Of a DNA stretch of 64,000 nucleotides, positions 1 through 7,923 are shown piece by piece; within the stretch, counting starts at the first letter, position 1, and every line of letters begins with the position of its first letter. The position numbers were made by a program, and so were the translations under genes. The stretch is from positions 1 through 64,000 of the forward strand of contig JAUCYS010000001.1 in NCBI GenBank assembly GCA_030373505.1, read 5' to 3'. The stretch comes from Parasphingorhabdus sp. Lineage in GTDB: Bacteria > Pseudomonadota > Alphaproteobacteria > Sphingomonadales > Sphingomonadaceae. Under the pieces are notes generated by a model. The model worked only from the letters and a program-made list of their open reading frames with translations. It ran no database searches and was not told where the DNA came from.

Positions 1-3000
1 TGAAACCGCATCCACCAGCCGGACCTGATCGGGCCCGATCTGGTCGGCGAACAGCAAGTGAATTCCGCCGTTCCGTCCCAGCATCCACTGCGCATTCACG
101 TCCTGCAGCAGGTCGGTCAAATCGTCGCGGACGGGTTCTATATAGCCCGATGCTACCGACTGCAGGATGACCAGGTCGACCTCCAGTCCCTGCCTGCGCC
201 ACAGCTGATGGGCGCGGATCAGGTCCGGCAATAGCGAGTTGGGCAACTGCCGCGTCCGCAGGGTGAGAATGGGATAGTCCCCGGAAAGCGCCATACCCCA
301 GAGGCTCGGCTGGCCAAGACGATTGGACTCCTTCGCAGCCGGTTCTGCCTGCAAATTCCCGTGCGGATATAGCATCAGCGAACCCAGTGCCTGGAAGTCC
401 CTGTGCTGGCCCGGCTTCAATCCCAGCCTGTCGTTTTCGTGCGCAGCCGCCGAGGCCGCATCGTTGATAGCCCAGTCAATAGACGGCAGGCTTGTGTGGC
501 GCTCGGCAATTTCCAGCGCCGCTTCCCGGGACATCGCTGCAACGGTCACGAAGCAGAGTTCCTGATGCTCAAATGGCTTCAACTCCAATGTGGCCTGCAG
601 CGCCATGACCGGGTCCAGGGTCCAGCCCGTGGTTTGGGACAGGCTGTTCTGGACCCCAAAAGGTCGCTGCATTGTACCGTTGCGGCCCACGAATCGCCGA
701 CGGTCCGACTCATGCCCCGCCCGCACACATTGTCCATCGCCGCTGACCAGGAAGTGCAGCAAGACCGGCGGACTGTCACTGCGGTTGCGGGGCCGCCGGG
801 TAAACAGCTGGCCACCAATTGAGGGAATGAATTCGCTGCCGACGAACAGCTTGCTAAAGGCGGGGTGGCGCTCATCCTCGAGCGGCGGGGCCAGCACGAC
901 TTCCCCATAGCTGGTAATTCTCAGGCGCCGTCGGCGGTTCCCCAGATTGTCAATGGTGAGCCTGCGAATTTCAATGTCATCACCGGCGGCAACAACGGCT
1001 TCCATCCGTACGCTGATATCATGATCACGACGATGAAATTCCGCCATATGGCTATGAAATGTGACATCATATTGGTCCGGGACCTGGCCGGTTGGCTGGC
1101 GAGTGGCGGACCAGAGTTGTCCGTCTTCTTCATCATGCAGATATATCCACAAGCCGCTGTCATCGCGTACCGGATCGGGCACAAACCGGGTAAGGGCCTT
1201 GTGCCGCCACTGCAGCCCGCCACCCCCTCCCGTCGAGATTGAGGATGACAGGCTGCCATTTCCGAGCAGCTGGGCTTGCGGGTTGGCGGAATGGAGCGGC
1301 GGTTGCCATTTTTGCGAGACCGGTGTGGTGCTTGGCTGACGACTGGCGAGGTCGACGCTTTCCAAGCGTTTGACCTCGGACGGCAGTTCGTCCGGAACCC
1401 TCTCGTTTAACAGCAAGGAAACGGCATGAACCCGCGCATCTTGTGTAAAGCGGCTCACCAATATGTTGTTGCACAGGCTGTTGCCGATAGCGCACATGAT
1501 CATGCCCTGATGATGCGCCATATAGGCGTTGACCGGAATGACCCTGGTGCCGCCTTCCTGGCGCTCGGGTGTGTAGTCGACCGCTTCCAGCATGCCATAA
1601 AGGCCGGAATATCCCAGTTTGACAAGTGCTCTCAGATTGTCGGCGGATTCCGAGGGCAAGACCTGAAGGGCAAGCGCTGACGCATAAGGCGCAATCACCA
1701 CATCTTTTGCCAGCCCGCGACGCAGTCCGAGGCCGGGAACACCAAAGGCCTGATATTGATAGCGGTGTTCAGGATCTCTTGCCGCATAGGCGGATTCCGA
1801 TACACCCCAGGGAATGCCCTGTTGCCGCCCATAGATTTTTTGCATCTCCACTGCGATCTTCTCGCTCTCGCTCAGCAGCGTTTGCGGTCCGCTCAGCATC
1901 AGCAGGCGGGGCATCAGATATTCGAACATCGAGCCGTTCCAGGAAATCAGCGCCAGACCGCTGTCATAGCGCATGACCGGGCGGCCGAGATGGAACCAGT
2001 GCTCCATCGGTACATCCTGGTGGGCAATGGCGAGATAGCTGGCCAGCCTCGCTTCGCTGGCGAGCAGGTCATAATGGTGGGGATCCATCCGGTCTGCGCT
2101 GACATTATAGCCGATGTGAAGCAGCCGGCGCTCGCGGTCATAATAGGAAGAAAATTCCATTTGCCCGACATATTTCTGGGCCCTTTCTGCCATTTCCCGG
2201 AGGTTTCGTGCTAATTTTCTGCGATTTTGCCGACCCGCTTCCACGGCATTTTCCAGCGACTGGAACCAGCGGCGCTGGCTTGGCATTTCATCCATCGCCT
2301 CTTTGATCGTGACCAGAGCCTGATCGAAATTCCGGTCGTTTTCCGGCTGCTGAAGCTGCTCGGCAAGATCAGCGAGCAGGCCGTGACGTTCTGATGGAAT
2401 GTCATCCAGCGCCAGCCAGGGCGCAAGCGCTTCGATATCGTGCACGATGGTCTGCAGTTGATGCCGAAGACGATCAAACCAGCTGTGGAGTTCACGCAGA
2501 TCGGCGGTGGTAATCGCTTCCGGTTGCGTTGCCACCTTGGCGATCGCTTGCTGGAGAACGGGAAGCCGGCTCTGCAATAGGCCGGTCAGCGCGCCATGCC
2601 ATTGCAGAGGGTCACCAGCGAGGCCATCCAGTCTTGCCTGCAGCAGGCAGACTTCTGATTGGAGGTCGTCCGAATTGCCGGAAATCCGCTCTATTGTTTC
2701 GAACAAAAGCCGAAAGAGGTCCTCGAGCCCCGCCCATCGCTGTGGCTCGATCAGTGGCGCTTTTGCGACCTCTTCCAGCAAGGACGAATAGGCAATCAGG
2801 GATCCCGCCAGATTGCCGCTGTCTACAACGGACACATAACGAGGCTCTAGCGGTTGCAAGCTGAGCGTGTCATACCAGTTCAGAAAATGGCCGCGATGGG
2901 TTTCCAGCCGATCGAGAGTGGCAAAGATATTCGCCGTGCGCGCCGCCAGCTCTTCCCCTCCCAGATATCCGAGATCCCAGGCACTGGCAGTGGAAAGCAG

Positions 3001-5949
3001 CATCATCCCGATATTGGTGGGTGATGTACGGTGAGCGGTTTCGGGATAGGGATCGCCCTGATAATTGTCCGGTGGCAGCCAGTTGTCCTGCGGTCCGGCG
3101 AAACTTTCGAAATAGAGCCAGGTCCGGCGCGCCAGGCTGCGCAGGAAAAGCCGGTCCTGCTCGTTCAGAGCCTTGACCGGCTTGTGGCGCGGCCGGTTCA
3201 GCAACAGCGTGATTTCGGGCGCCACGAACCACAGCAGCAAAAGCGGGAAGGCGGCGGGGAAAGCTGCCGGTTTCAAAAGCTGAAGGGCGATGGCAAGCGC
3301 CAGCGCCGTCGCCGGGCCGGTCCACATTTCCAACCAGATCGTGAGGCGCGAATGGCGATTTCGCTGTTGCGCCGACAGCTGGGCTGCGGTGGTCCACTGC
3401 AGCATTTTCTGCTTCGAGATCAGCGTGCGCCAGAGCGTCGCGGCGATAGCATGAACGCTAATCGCTGCTTCAAACGGAAGATAGGCGATCGCCAGAAACC
3501 AGCGGCCGGCCTGATCAACCAGTTGGGCAAAAAGTCCCCGAACGGCGCCGCGCCTGCGCCCTTGCGCGAGTCCCGTGACGAGGTCGGTGAATATCTGTCC
3601 GCCATGGGCAAATATCGCGAGCAGCGTCCAGAACCAGGGATTGCCGGGCAGGAACATCCACCCCACGACCAGCATCAGCACCAAAGATGGCGCAACAAGG
3701 CTACGACGCAGATTGTCGACGATCATCCATTTGCTGAGTGCCGAGAGATTGTTGCGTCTTTTTGCTCCGTCTGCTTCGCGGATGCGCCGGCGCAGCCAGG
3801 GCAATAGCTGCCAGTCACCGCGGACCCACCGGTGCCAGCGTTTGACATATTCAAGATAGGTACCGGGGAAGCCCTCATAGAGGACGATATCGGAAGCGAG
3901 CGCAGCGCGGCCCAGAGCGCCTTCCAGCAAGTCGTGACTCAATATCGTGTTTTCGGCAACCCGGCCGTCGATGCAGCGATGGAACGCGGCGACATCATAA
4001 ATGCCCTTGCCGATAAAAATGCCGATCCCGAACAGGTCCTGATACACGTTGGAAACCGCGCGGCTATATATGTCTATCGCTGTATCGCCGGCAAAAAAAC
4101 GGGTGAAAAATGTCCGGCTAATACCCTGCGGCGCCATTTCGACCCTGGGTTGAAGAATCGAATAGCCGGAGACGATCTCGCCAGTGACAGGATCAAACCG
4201 GGCAACATTTTCCGGATGTGCCAGCGTGCCAGCCAGCTTTCGGACCGATCCGGTGGGCAAGATGGTGTCGGCGTCGGCGGTAATGACGAATCGTATCCCG
4301 GAAAGTGCCTGGCGGTTTCCTTCATGAACGGTGAAGGCCTGGTCATCATCTTCGACAAGAAGCCGGTTGAATTGCTCCAGCTTCCCTCTTTTTCTCTCCC
4401 AGGCCATCCAGCAGCCCTCGCCCCTGTTATAGTGGCGCGAGCGAAGCAACAGATGAAACGGACCGGCCTCTTTCTGGCCATGCCGACTGTTCAGCGCACG
4501 GAAATGCCGGACGAGCTGGGCGGTAATTTCCTCGTCGGCTGGCATATGTTGAGCGGGCGCATCGGCAAGGTCGGCAAGCAGGGCAACCTGAAGATGGGGG
4601 TCGACATTGGACAGCCAGTGGGCCTCGCACTGCTGAACCAGGTCGGGTATCTCTTCAGCCTTTCCAATCAGGGCAGGGATGACGACAATCGTCCTGCAAT
4701 CGGAAGGCAGGCCTTCGGAAAAATCTAGTTTTGGCAATGTCTTGGGAGGGACGATCATCGTCACCAGGCGCTGGACGAAGGAGATCGAAAGGGTTGATGC
4801 CGGGATCAGCATGATCAGGAATGAGCCGATCCAGTGAACGGGTGCCGCCCCGATAAGCCACAGATAGATGGCAGGGATGAGGAACGCGCTGATCCAGCAG
4901 AATAGCTGTCCAAACGAATAGAAGGTTCCGGCATGGTCGAATGCCAGGCGCCTGAGTCGCAGTCCGAGAGGAACTGTTAGTCCCTGTTCCTGTTCAAAAA
5001 TTCGCCTGCCGGCACCGATCAGCCAGTAACCGATATGGTCTTCACCCGGCTGGCCGGACGCCGCTGCCCGCTTCACCACCTTTGCCGCAAGATCCACTTC
5101 CGTCATGCCGGAATAGGAGGAGAGAATCTCAATCGCCCGGCGATATCGGTCCCGCGTCTCGAAATCCATCCGGGTATAATAGCGGGCAGGGTCTTTGCCG
5201 AGGATCTTTTCAACCTGACTGGTTTGGTCGAAGAAATCCTCCCAAGAAATGGCGGCGATCAGCGAGAGATTGGCTATGGATCGCGCCACCCGTTCGGTAT
5301 TGTCAAGCGAACGGGCGGCCCTGGCCTCAATCGTCGGGGTAAAGGGCTGATTGATCTGGTCATGCAAAATGGCGCCGAGTGATGACACCAGAATTTCGAG
5401 ACAGGCGATCCGCAACATGGTTGGAAATGCCCAAAGCTCTGCGATGGTAAGCGGACTCCCCCGCTGATAGGCGCGGATAAACTGGATCGCTGCCGGCAGC
5501 GTTATCTGCAAATGCGTGACTTTCAGCAGCGTATGGGCAAGCGCAAAGACCCGGGGAAATCTGCATTTCGGTTCCGCCTCCAGTGCGGGCAGTTTTTCAT
5601 AAAAACTGTGCGGCAGGTCTTCCTTGATCTGGCGAATAGCCCGGTAAACCTGGTAGTCATTGTCGAGCAACCATTCGGCGGCTTTCCCTGCATCTGCTGG
5701 AGCATTTGCGCAGGATTCTCGTGCCAGCGTCAGCCAATCGACGGCTTCATCTATATGACGCCAGGCTGGAACGGGCTCGGGAACGCCATCCGATAGCTGG
5801 TGGTGGTGATTGAGATCAGCTGCCGCCCTTTCCAGGAGACTGGCTTCATCCCGATCGGAATGTTGTGGATCGGTGCGATCAGGATCAATGATGTTCCGAT
5901 CCTTATCGTCAGCCGGAGATTGCGTGGTTTGCGCGGAAAGCTCGGACAC
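1..5949 (-). CDS. ndvB: Cyclic beta-1,2-glucan synthase (NdvB/ChvB/Cgs family), 3' end beyond the window
   Basis: The minus frame is open from a GTG at 5949 to the window edge (1,983 residues) with no stop; the C-terminus is outside. Family role: a large inner-membrane enzyme makes cyclic beta-1,2-glucan from UDP-glucose for the periplasm. Visible order: NdvB-type N-terminal region (AEWLLDN about residue 95), membrane segments about 320-400, a GT84-type transferase with TADADT about 556 and RWHRWVRGDW about 703-712, more membrane segments about 745-915, a glycoamylase-like domain about 930-1490 (GLYGMLEAVDYT, AHHQGM), then the start of a GH94-type beta-sandwich about 1580. The length-controlling GH94 phosphorylase part would lie off-window; known Brucella/Rhizobium enzymes have about 2,800 residues. 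GTG is the only start I found after the upstream in-frame TAG; it lies 3 bases past the stress-protein stop, so the two are probably cotranscribed. Confidence 0.9.
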   Translation of the reverse strand, partial: MSELSAQTTQSPADDKDRNIIDPDRTDPQHSDRDEASLLERAAADLNHHHQLSDGVPEPVPAWRHIDEAVDWLTLARESCANAPADAGKAAEWLLDNDYQVYRAIRQIKEDLPHSFYEKLPALEAEPKCRFPRVFALAHTLLKVTHLQITLPAAIQFIRAYQRGSPLTIAELWAFPTMLRIACLEILVSSLGAILHDQINQPFTPTIEARAARSLDNTERVARSIANLSLIAAISWEDFFDQTSQVEKILGKDPARYYTRMDFETRDRYRRAIEILSSYSGMTEVDLAAKVVKRAAASGQPGEDHIGYWLIGAGRRIFEQEQGLTVPLGLRLRRLAFDHAGTFYSFGQLFCWISAFLIPAIYLWLIGAAPVHWIGSFLIMLIPASTLSISFVQRLVTMIVPPKTLPKLDFSEGLPSDCRTIVVIPALIGKAEEIPDLVQQCEAHWLSNVDPHLQVALLADLADAPAQHMPADEEITAQLVRHFRALNSRHGQKEAGPFHLLLRSRHYNRGEGCWMAWERKRGKLEQFNRLLVEDDDQAFTVHEGNRQALSGIRFVITADADTILPTGSVRKLAGTLAHPENVARFDPVTGEIVSGYSILQPRVEMAPQGISRTFFTRFFAGDTAIDIYSRAVSNVYQDLFGIGIFIGKGIYDVAAFHRCIDGRVAENTILSHDLLEGALGRAALASDIVLYEGFPGTYLEYVKRWHRWVRGDWQLLPWLRRRIREADGAKRRNNLSALSKWMIVDNLRRSLVAPSLVLMLVVGWMFLPGNPWFWTLLAIFAHGGQIFTDLVTGLAQGRRRGAVRGLFAQLVDQAGRWFLAIAYLPFEAAISVHAIAATLWRTLISKQKMLQWTTAAQLSAQQRNRHSRLTIWLEMWTGPATALALAIALQLLKPAAFPAAFPLLLLWFVAPEITLLLNRPRHKPVKALNEQDRLFLRSLARRTWLYFESFAGPQDNWLPPDNYQGDPYPETAHRTSPTNIGMMLLSTASAWDLGYLGGEELAARTANIFATLDRLETHRGHFLNWYDTLSLQPLEPRYVSVVDSGNLAGSLIAYSSLLEEVAKAPLIEPQRWAGLEDLFRLLFETIERISGNSDDLQSEVCLLQARLDGLAGDPLQWHGALTGLLQSRLPVLQQAIAKVATQPEAITTADLRELHSWFDRLRHQLQTIVHDIEALAPWLALDDIPSERHGLLADLAEQLQQPENDRNFDQALVTIKEAMDEMPSQRRWFQSLENAVEAGRQNRRKLARNLREMAERAQKYVGQMEFSSYYDRERRLLHIGYNVSADRMDPHHYDLLASEARLASYLAIAHQDVPMEHWFHLGRPVMRYDSGLALISWNGSMFEYLMPRLLMLSGPQTLLSESEKIAVEMQKIYGRQQGIPWGVSESAYAARDPEHRYQYQAFGVPGLGLRRGLAKDVVIAPYASALALQVLPSESADNLRALVKLGYSGLYGMLEAVDYTPERQEGGTRVIPVNAYMAHHQGMIMCAIGNSLCNNILVSRFTQDARVHAVSLLLNERVPDELPSEVKRLESVDLASRQPSTTPVSQKWQPPLHSANPQAQLLGNGSLSSSISTGGGGGLQWRHKALTRFVPDPVRDDSGLWIYLHDEEDGQLWSATRQPTGQVPDQYDVTFHSHMAEFHRRDHDISVRMEAVVAAGDDIEIRRLTIDNLGNRRRRLRITSYGEVVLAPPLEDERHPAFSKLFVGSEFIPSIGGQLFTRRPRNRSDSPPVLLHFLVSGDGQCVRAGHESDRRRFVGRNGTMQRPFGVQNSLSQTTGWTLDPVMALQATLELKPFEHQELCFVTVAAMSREAALEIAERHTSLPSIDWAINDAASAAAHENDRLGLKPGQHRDFQALGSLMLYPHGNLQAEPAAKESNRLGQPSLWGMALSGDYPILTLRTRQLPNSLLPDLIRAHQLWRRQGLEVDLVILQSVASGYIEPVRDDLTDLLQDVNAQWMLGRNGGIHLLFADQIGPDQVRLVDAVS

Positions 5950-5952
5950 AGC

Positions 5953-7047
5953 CTAATGCGCCGACTCCCATGACAGCCGCGGACCATAGCGTTGCCTCGG
6001 GAGGGTCGAATGGTCGGCCGGCCGGGCCTTTTGCTGGCGAATAAGCAGCAACGGGCATTTTGTATGTCCCGCAATATGTCTGGCGACATTGCCGCAGGAC
6101 ATATTGTGAATCGTGCCCTTTCCCCTGGCTGACATGACGATCAAGTCCGCCGCATGACTGTCGGCAAGCCCGAGCAAGCGCTCCCGGACGTCACCTTCCT
6201 TCTCCAAAACCGATCGCACGACAATACCGCCGCTGGTCAATCGAGACTGCAGGCGATCAAGATAGGCTCTGGCGTATTTTTCGTTGAATTGATTGAGTTT
6301 CATCACGAAATCATTGGCCTCCGCATCATCCAGGCCAGCCGCCACGATTTCGGGCTTGGGGATTACATGCGCCAGAAGCAGTTCGGCGCCATGTTTGCGC
6401 GCAATGCGCATCGCAAAAGGCAGCACGCTCTCGGCTCGCCATGATCCGTCGAGGGGAACGATAAGCCGCCGATAAACAATGTCCTCCTCCCCCTTCTTCC
6501 CGTCCGGGGGGATCAGCAGGAGCGAGGCGTCGGTGCGATCGAGCACCATCTGGGCGGTTCTGCCCAGCGCGAGGTCATTTGCCGAATGCCCGTTCTCCAG
6601 TCCGCACCGAGTCGTCATAGCAATCAGATTGTCGGCGTTTTCGCCGGTCCAGCGGGAGATTTCCTCGCCAGCGACGCCGTTGAGCAGAAGCTGGTCCTGC
6701 AGAACAAACGACCTGTTTTCGGGTTTCACGAGGCGCGACAGATAGTCCTGCGCCTCGCGCATCTTGATCTGCCATCCGATCGGATCGCTGGGGCTGAATT
6801 CGGCGGCCCAGCCCTGCAAAACATGAGCCGGTTTCACCGGAATGTCCAGACCGCTGGCCACGGCAACGGCATGACGGAACACATGGGCCGCGTCGCGGGA
6901 GTTGTCCAGGCATGCAACGGTGCTCCGGAAGGGGGCCGCGTCGCTATTGCTCTCCCTATAACCGGCGCGGGAATAGGCGCTGTTTTTCCTGAGTTTGGGA
7001 CGGGGTCCTGTGAAAGGCGGCTGAACAGGCGGCGACTTCGTATGCAT
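5953..7047 (-). CDS. Tandem-domain universal stress protein
   Basis: A 364-residue protein with two UspA-like domains, about residues 40-180 and 195-350. The second is the better conserved: it opens with RRLIVPLDGS and closes with SARGKGTIHN followed by GNVARHIAGHTKCPLLLI, which approximates the G-2x-G-9x-G(S/T) nucleotide-binding motif of ATP-binding USPs. The first domain looks degenerate at that site. I chose ATG 7047 because AGGA/GGAAG lies just upstream; the frame stays open another 27 codons. The role is inferred from the family: stress survival under energy or oxygen limitation. A perfect FNR/FixK box at 7115-7128 lies 68 bases upstream of this start, suitably placed for activation. 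It is followed at once by the glucan synthase. Confidence 0.88.
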   Translation of the reverse strand: MHTKSPPVQPPFTGPRPKLRKNSAYSRAGYRESNSDAAPFRSTVACLDNSRDAAHVFRHAVAVASGLDIPVKPAHVLQGWAAEFSPSDPIGWQIKMREAQDYLSRLVKPENRSFVLQDQLLLNGVAGEEISRWTGENADNLIAMTTRCGLENGHSANDLALGRTAQMVLDRTDASLLLIPPDGKKGEEDIVYRRLIVPLDGSWRAESVLPFAMRIARKHGAELLLAHVIPKPEIVAAGLDDAEANDFVMKLNQFNEKYARAYLDRLQSRLTSGGIVVRSVLEKEGDVRERLLGLADSHAADLIVMSARGKGTIHNMSCGNVARHIAGHTKCPLLLIRQQKARPADHSTLPRQRYGPRLSWESAH

Positions 7048-7114
7048 TTTTGGGTCCTTCCGAATCAAGGTCGACCCCCCAAGCTTCCTATATCGATTCG
7101 GCCTCCTTTCCGAA

Positions 7115-7128
7115 TTGATCAGGATCAA
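7115..7128 (-). promoter_or_regulatory. Perfect FNR/FixK-type operator
   Basis: TTGATCAGGATCAA is an exact match to the FNR consensus TTGAT-N4-ATCAA. It lies in the 135-base gap between the end of the Crp/Fnr gene and the start of the stress-protein gene. Its centre (7121.5) is about 74 bases from the stress-protein ATG. For a classical class II promoter (centre at -41.5) transcription would start near 7080, giving a leader of about 33 bases. The site strongly suggests FNR/FixK control of the stress-protein/glucan-synthase pair, possibly by the neighbouring regulator. Confidence 0.8.
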
Positions 7129-7182
7129 CTGGGGGCACGTTTTTTCTCGAGAAATCCGATGTTTGTGAGAAGACCAAGGACT

Positions 7183-7923
7183 TCAGAGACTGGGGCTATT
7201 TGCAAAATCATTCAGTCGTTTCCGATCAAGAATTTCGATTAGCTGATGGTTGCCGAAACGGTCCCGGGCGGCAATGACTCCGTCTTTCCGCAATTTTTTC
7301 ATCGTCCGGCTGCAGGTCTCTGGCGCGATGTCCAGATAGGTGGCGATATCCCGCTGGGTCATCGGCAAATCGATGATCGCCTTGTCGGTTCCGGCGGATC
7401 GCTTTTGCCGGGAGACTTGTCGCAGCAGAAAGGCCGCCAGTTTTGACACAGGGCTATGCAAGGTGAGCATGGCAATATGTTCCTGGGTCATTTCTTCCTG
7501 GGTCTCGAACCAGTGCAGTAGCTTGTCCCGGGCAGCCCGGTCCTCCAACAATTGCCGATAAAATCCGGTCCAACGGATCAGGCGCAGTCGGGTCGGGGTC
7601 AGGGTTTCCGCAGCGTAGCGATATTCTCTGTCGCCGGTCAGGCCGACAAGTTCACCCGTTGAGGGAAATCCGAGAATGATCTGCCTTCCGTCCTCGGTGA
7701 CCTGAGATAGTTTCAGCGTTCCGCTGATAATTTCAAACAGATATTCCGGCTTTCCACCTTGCCGGAAAATCGTGCGATCAGCGGCGACATCGCGGACCGT
7801 CCAATCATGACCTTCATGTGGCCATGGGAAGAGAGGGGATGAACCTTCGCCCCATGGATCCCCGAGCATGTTCCGTTCAGAACCAGCGGTTCCTGATCTC
7901 GGTTTTCTGGCCATATCGTTCAT
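7183..7923 (-). CDS. Crp/Fnr-family regulator, FixK-like, no Fe-S cysteines
   Basis: A 246-residue protein: a cyclic-nucleotide-binding-type beta-barrel about residues 40-150, a long dimer helix, and a winged helix-turn-helix about 170-235. The recognition helix reads APETCSRTMKKL and keeps the E-x-x-S-R pattern that in FNR reads TTGAT half-sites. The N-terminal cysteine cluster of true FNR is absent: the only cysteine in the protein is Cys204, inside the recognition helix. Bradyrhizobium FixK2 has a redox-sensitive cysteine close to DNA, so Cys204 is a candidate redox sensor here (inference). The start at 7923 directly follows the PEP synthase stop, so the two are probably one operon; ATG 7914 is an alternative start. 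It probably controls the island through the box at 7115-7128. Confidence 0.9.
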   Translation of the reverse strand: MNDMARKPRSGTAGSERNMLGDPWGEGSSPLFPWPHEGHDWTVRDVAADRTIFRQGGKPEYLFEIISGTLKLSQVTEDGRQIILGFPSTGELVGLTGDREYRYAAETLTPTRLRLIRWTGFYRQLLEDRAARDKLLHWFETQEEMTQEHIAMLTLHSPVSKLAAFLLRQVSRQKRSAGTDKAIIDLPMTQRDIATYLDIAPETCSRTMKKLRKDGVIAARDRFGNHQLIEILDRKRLNDFANSPSL

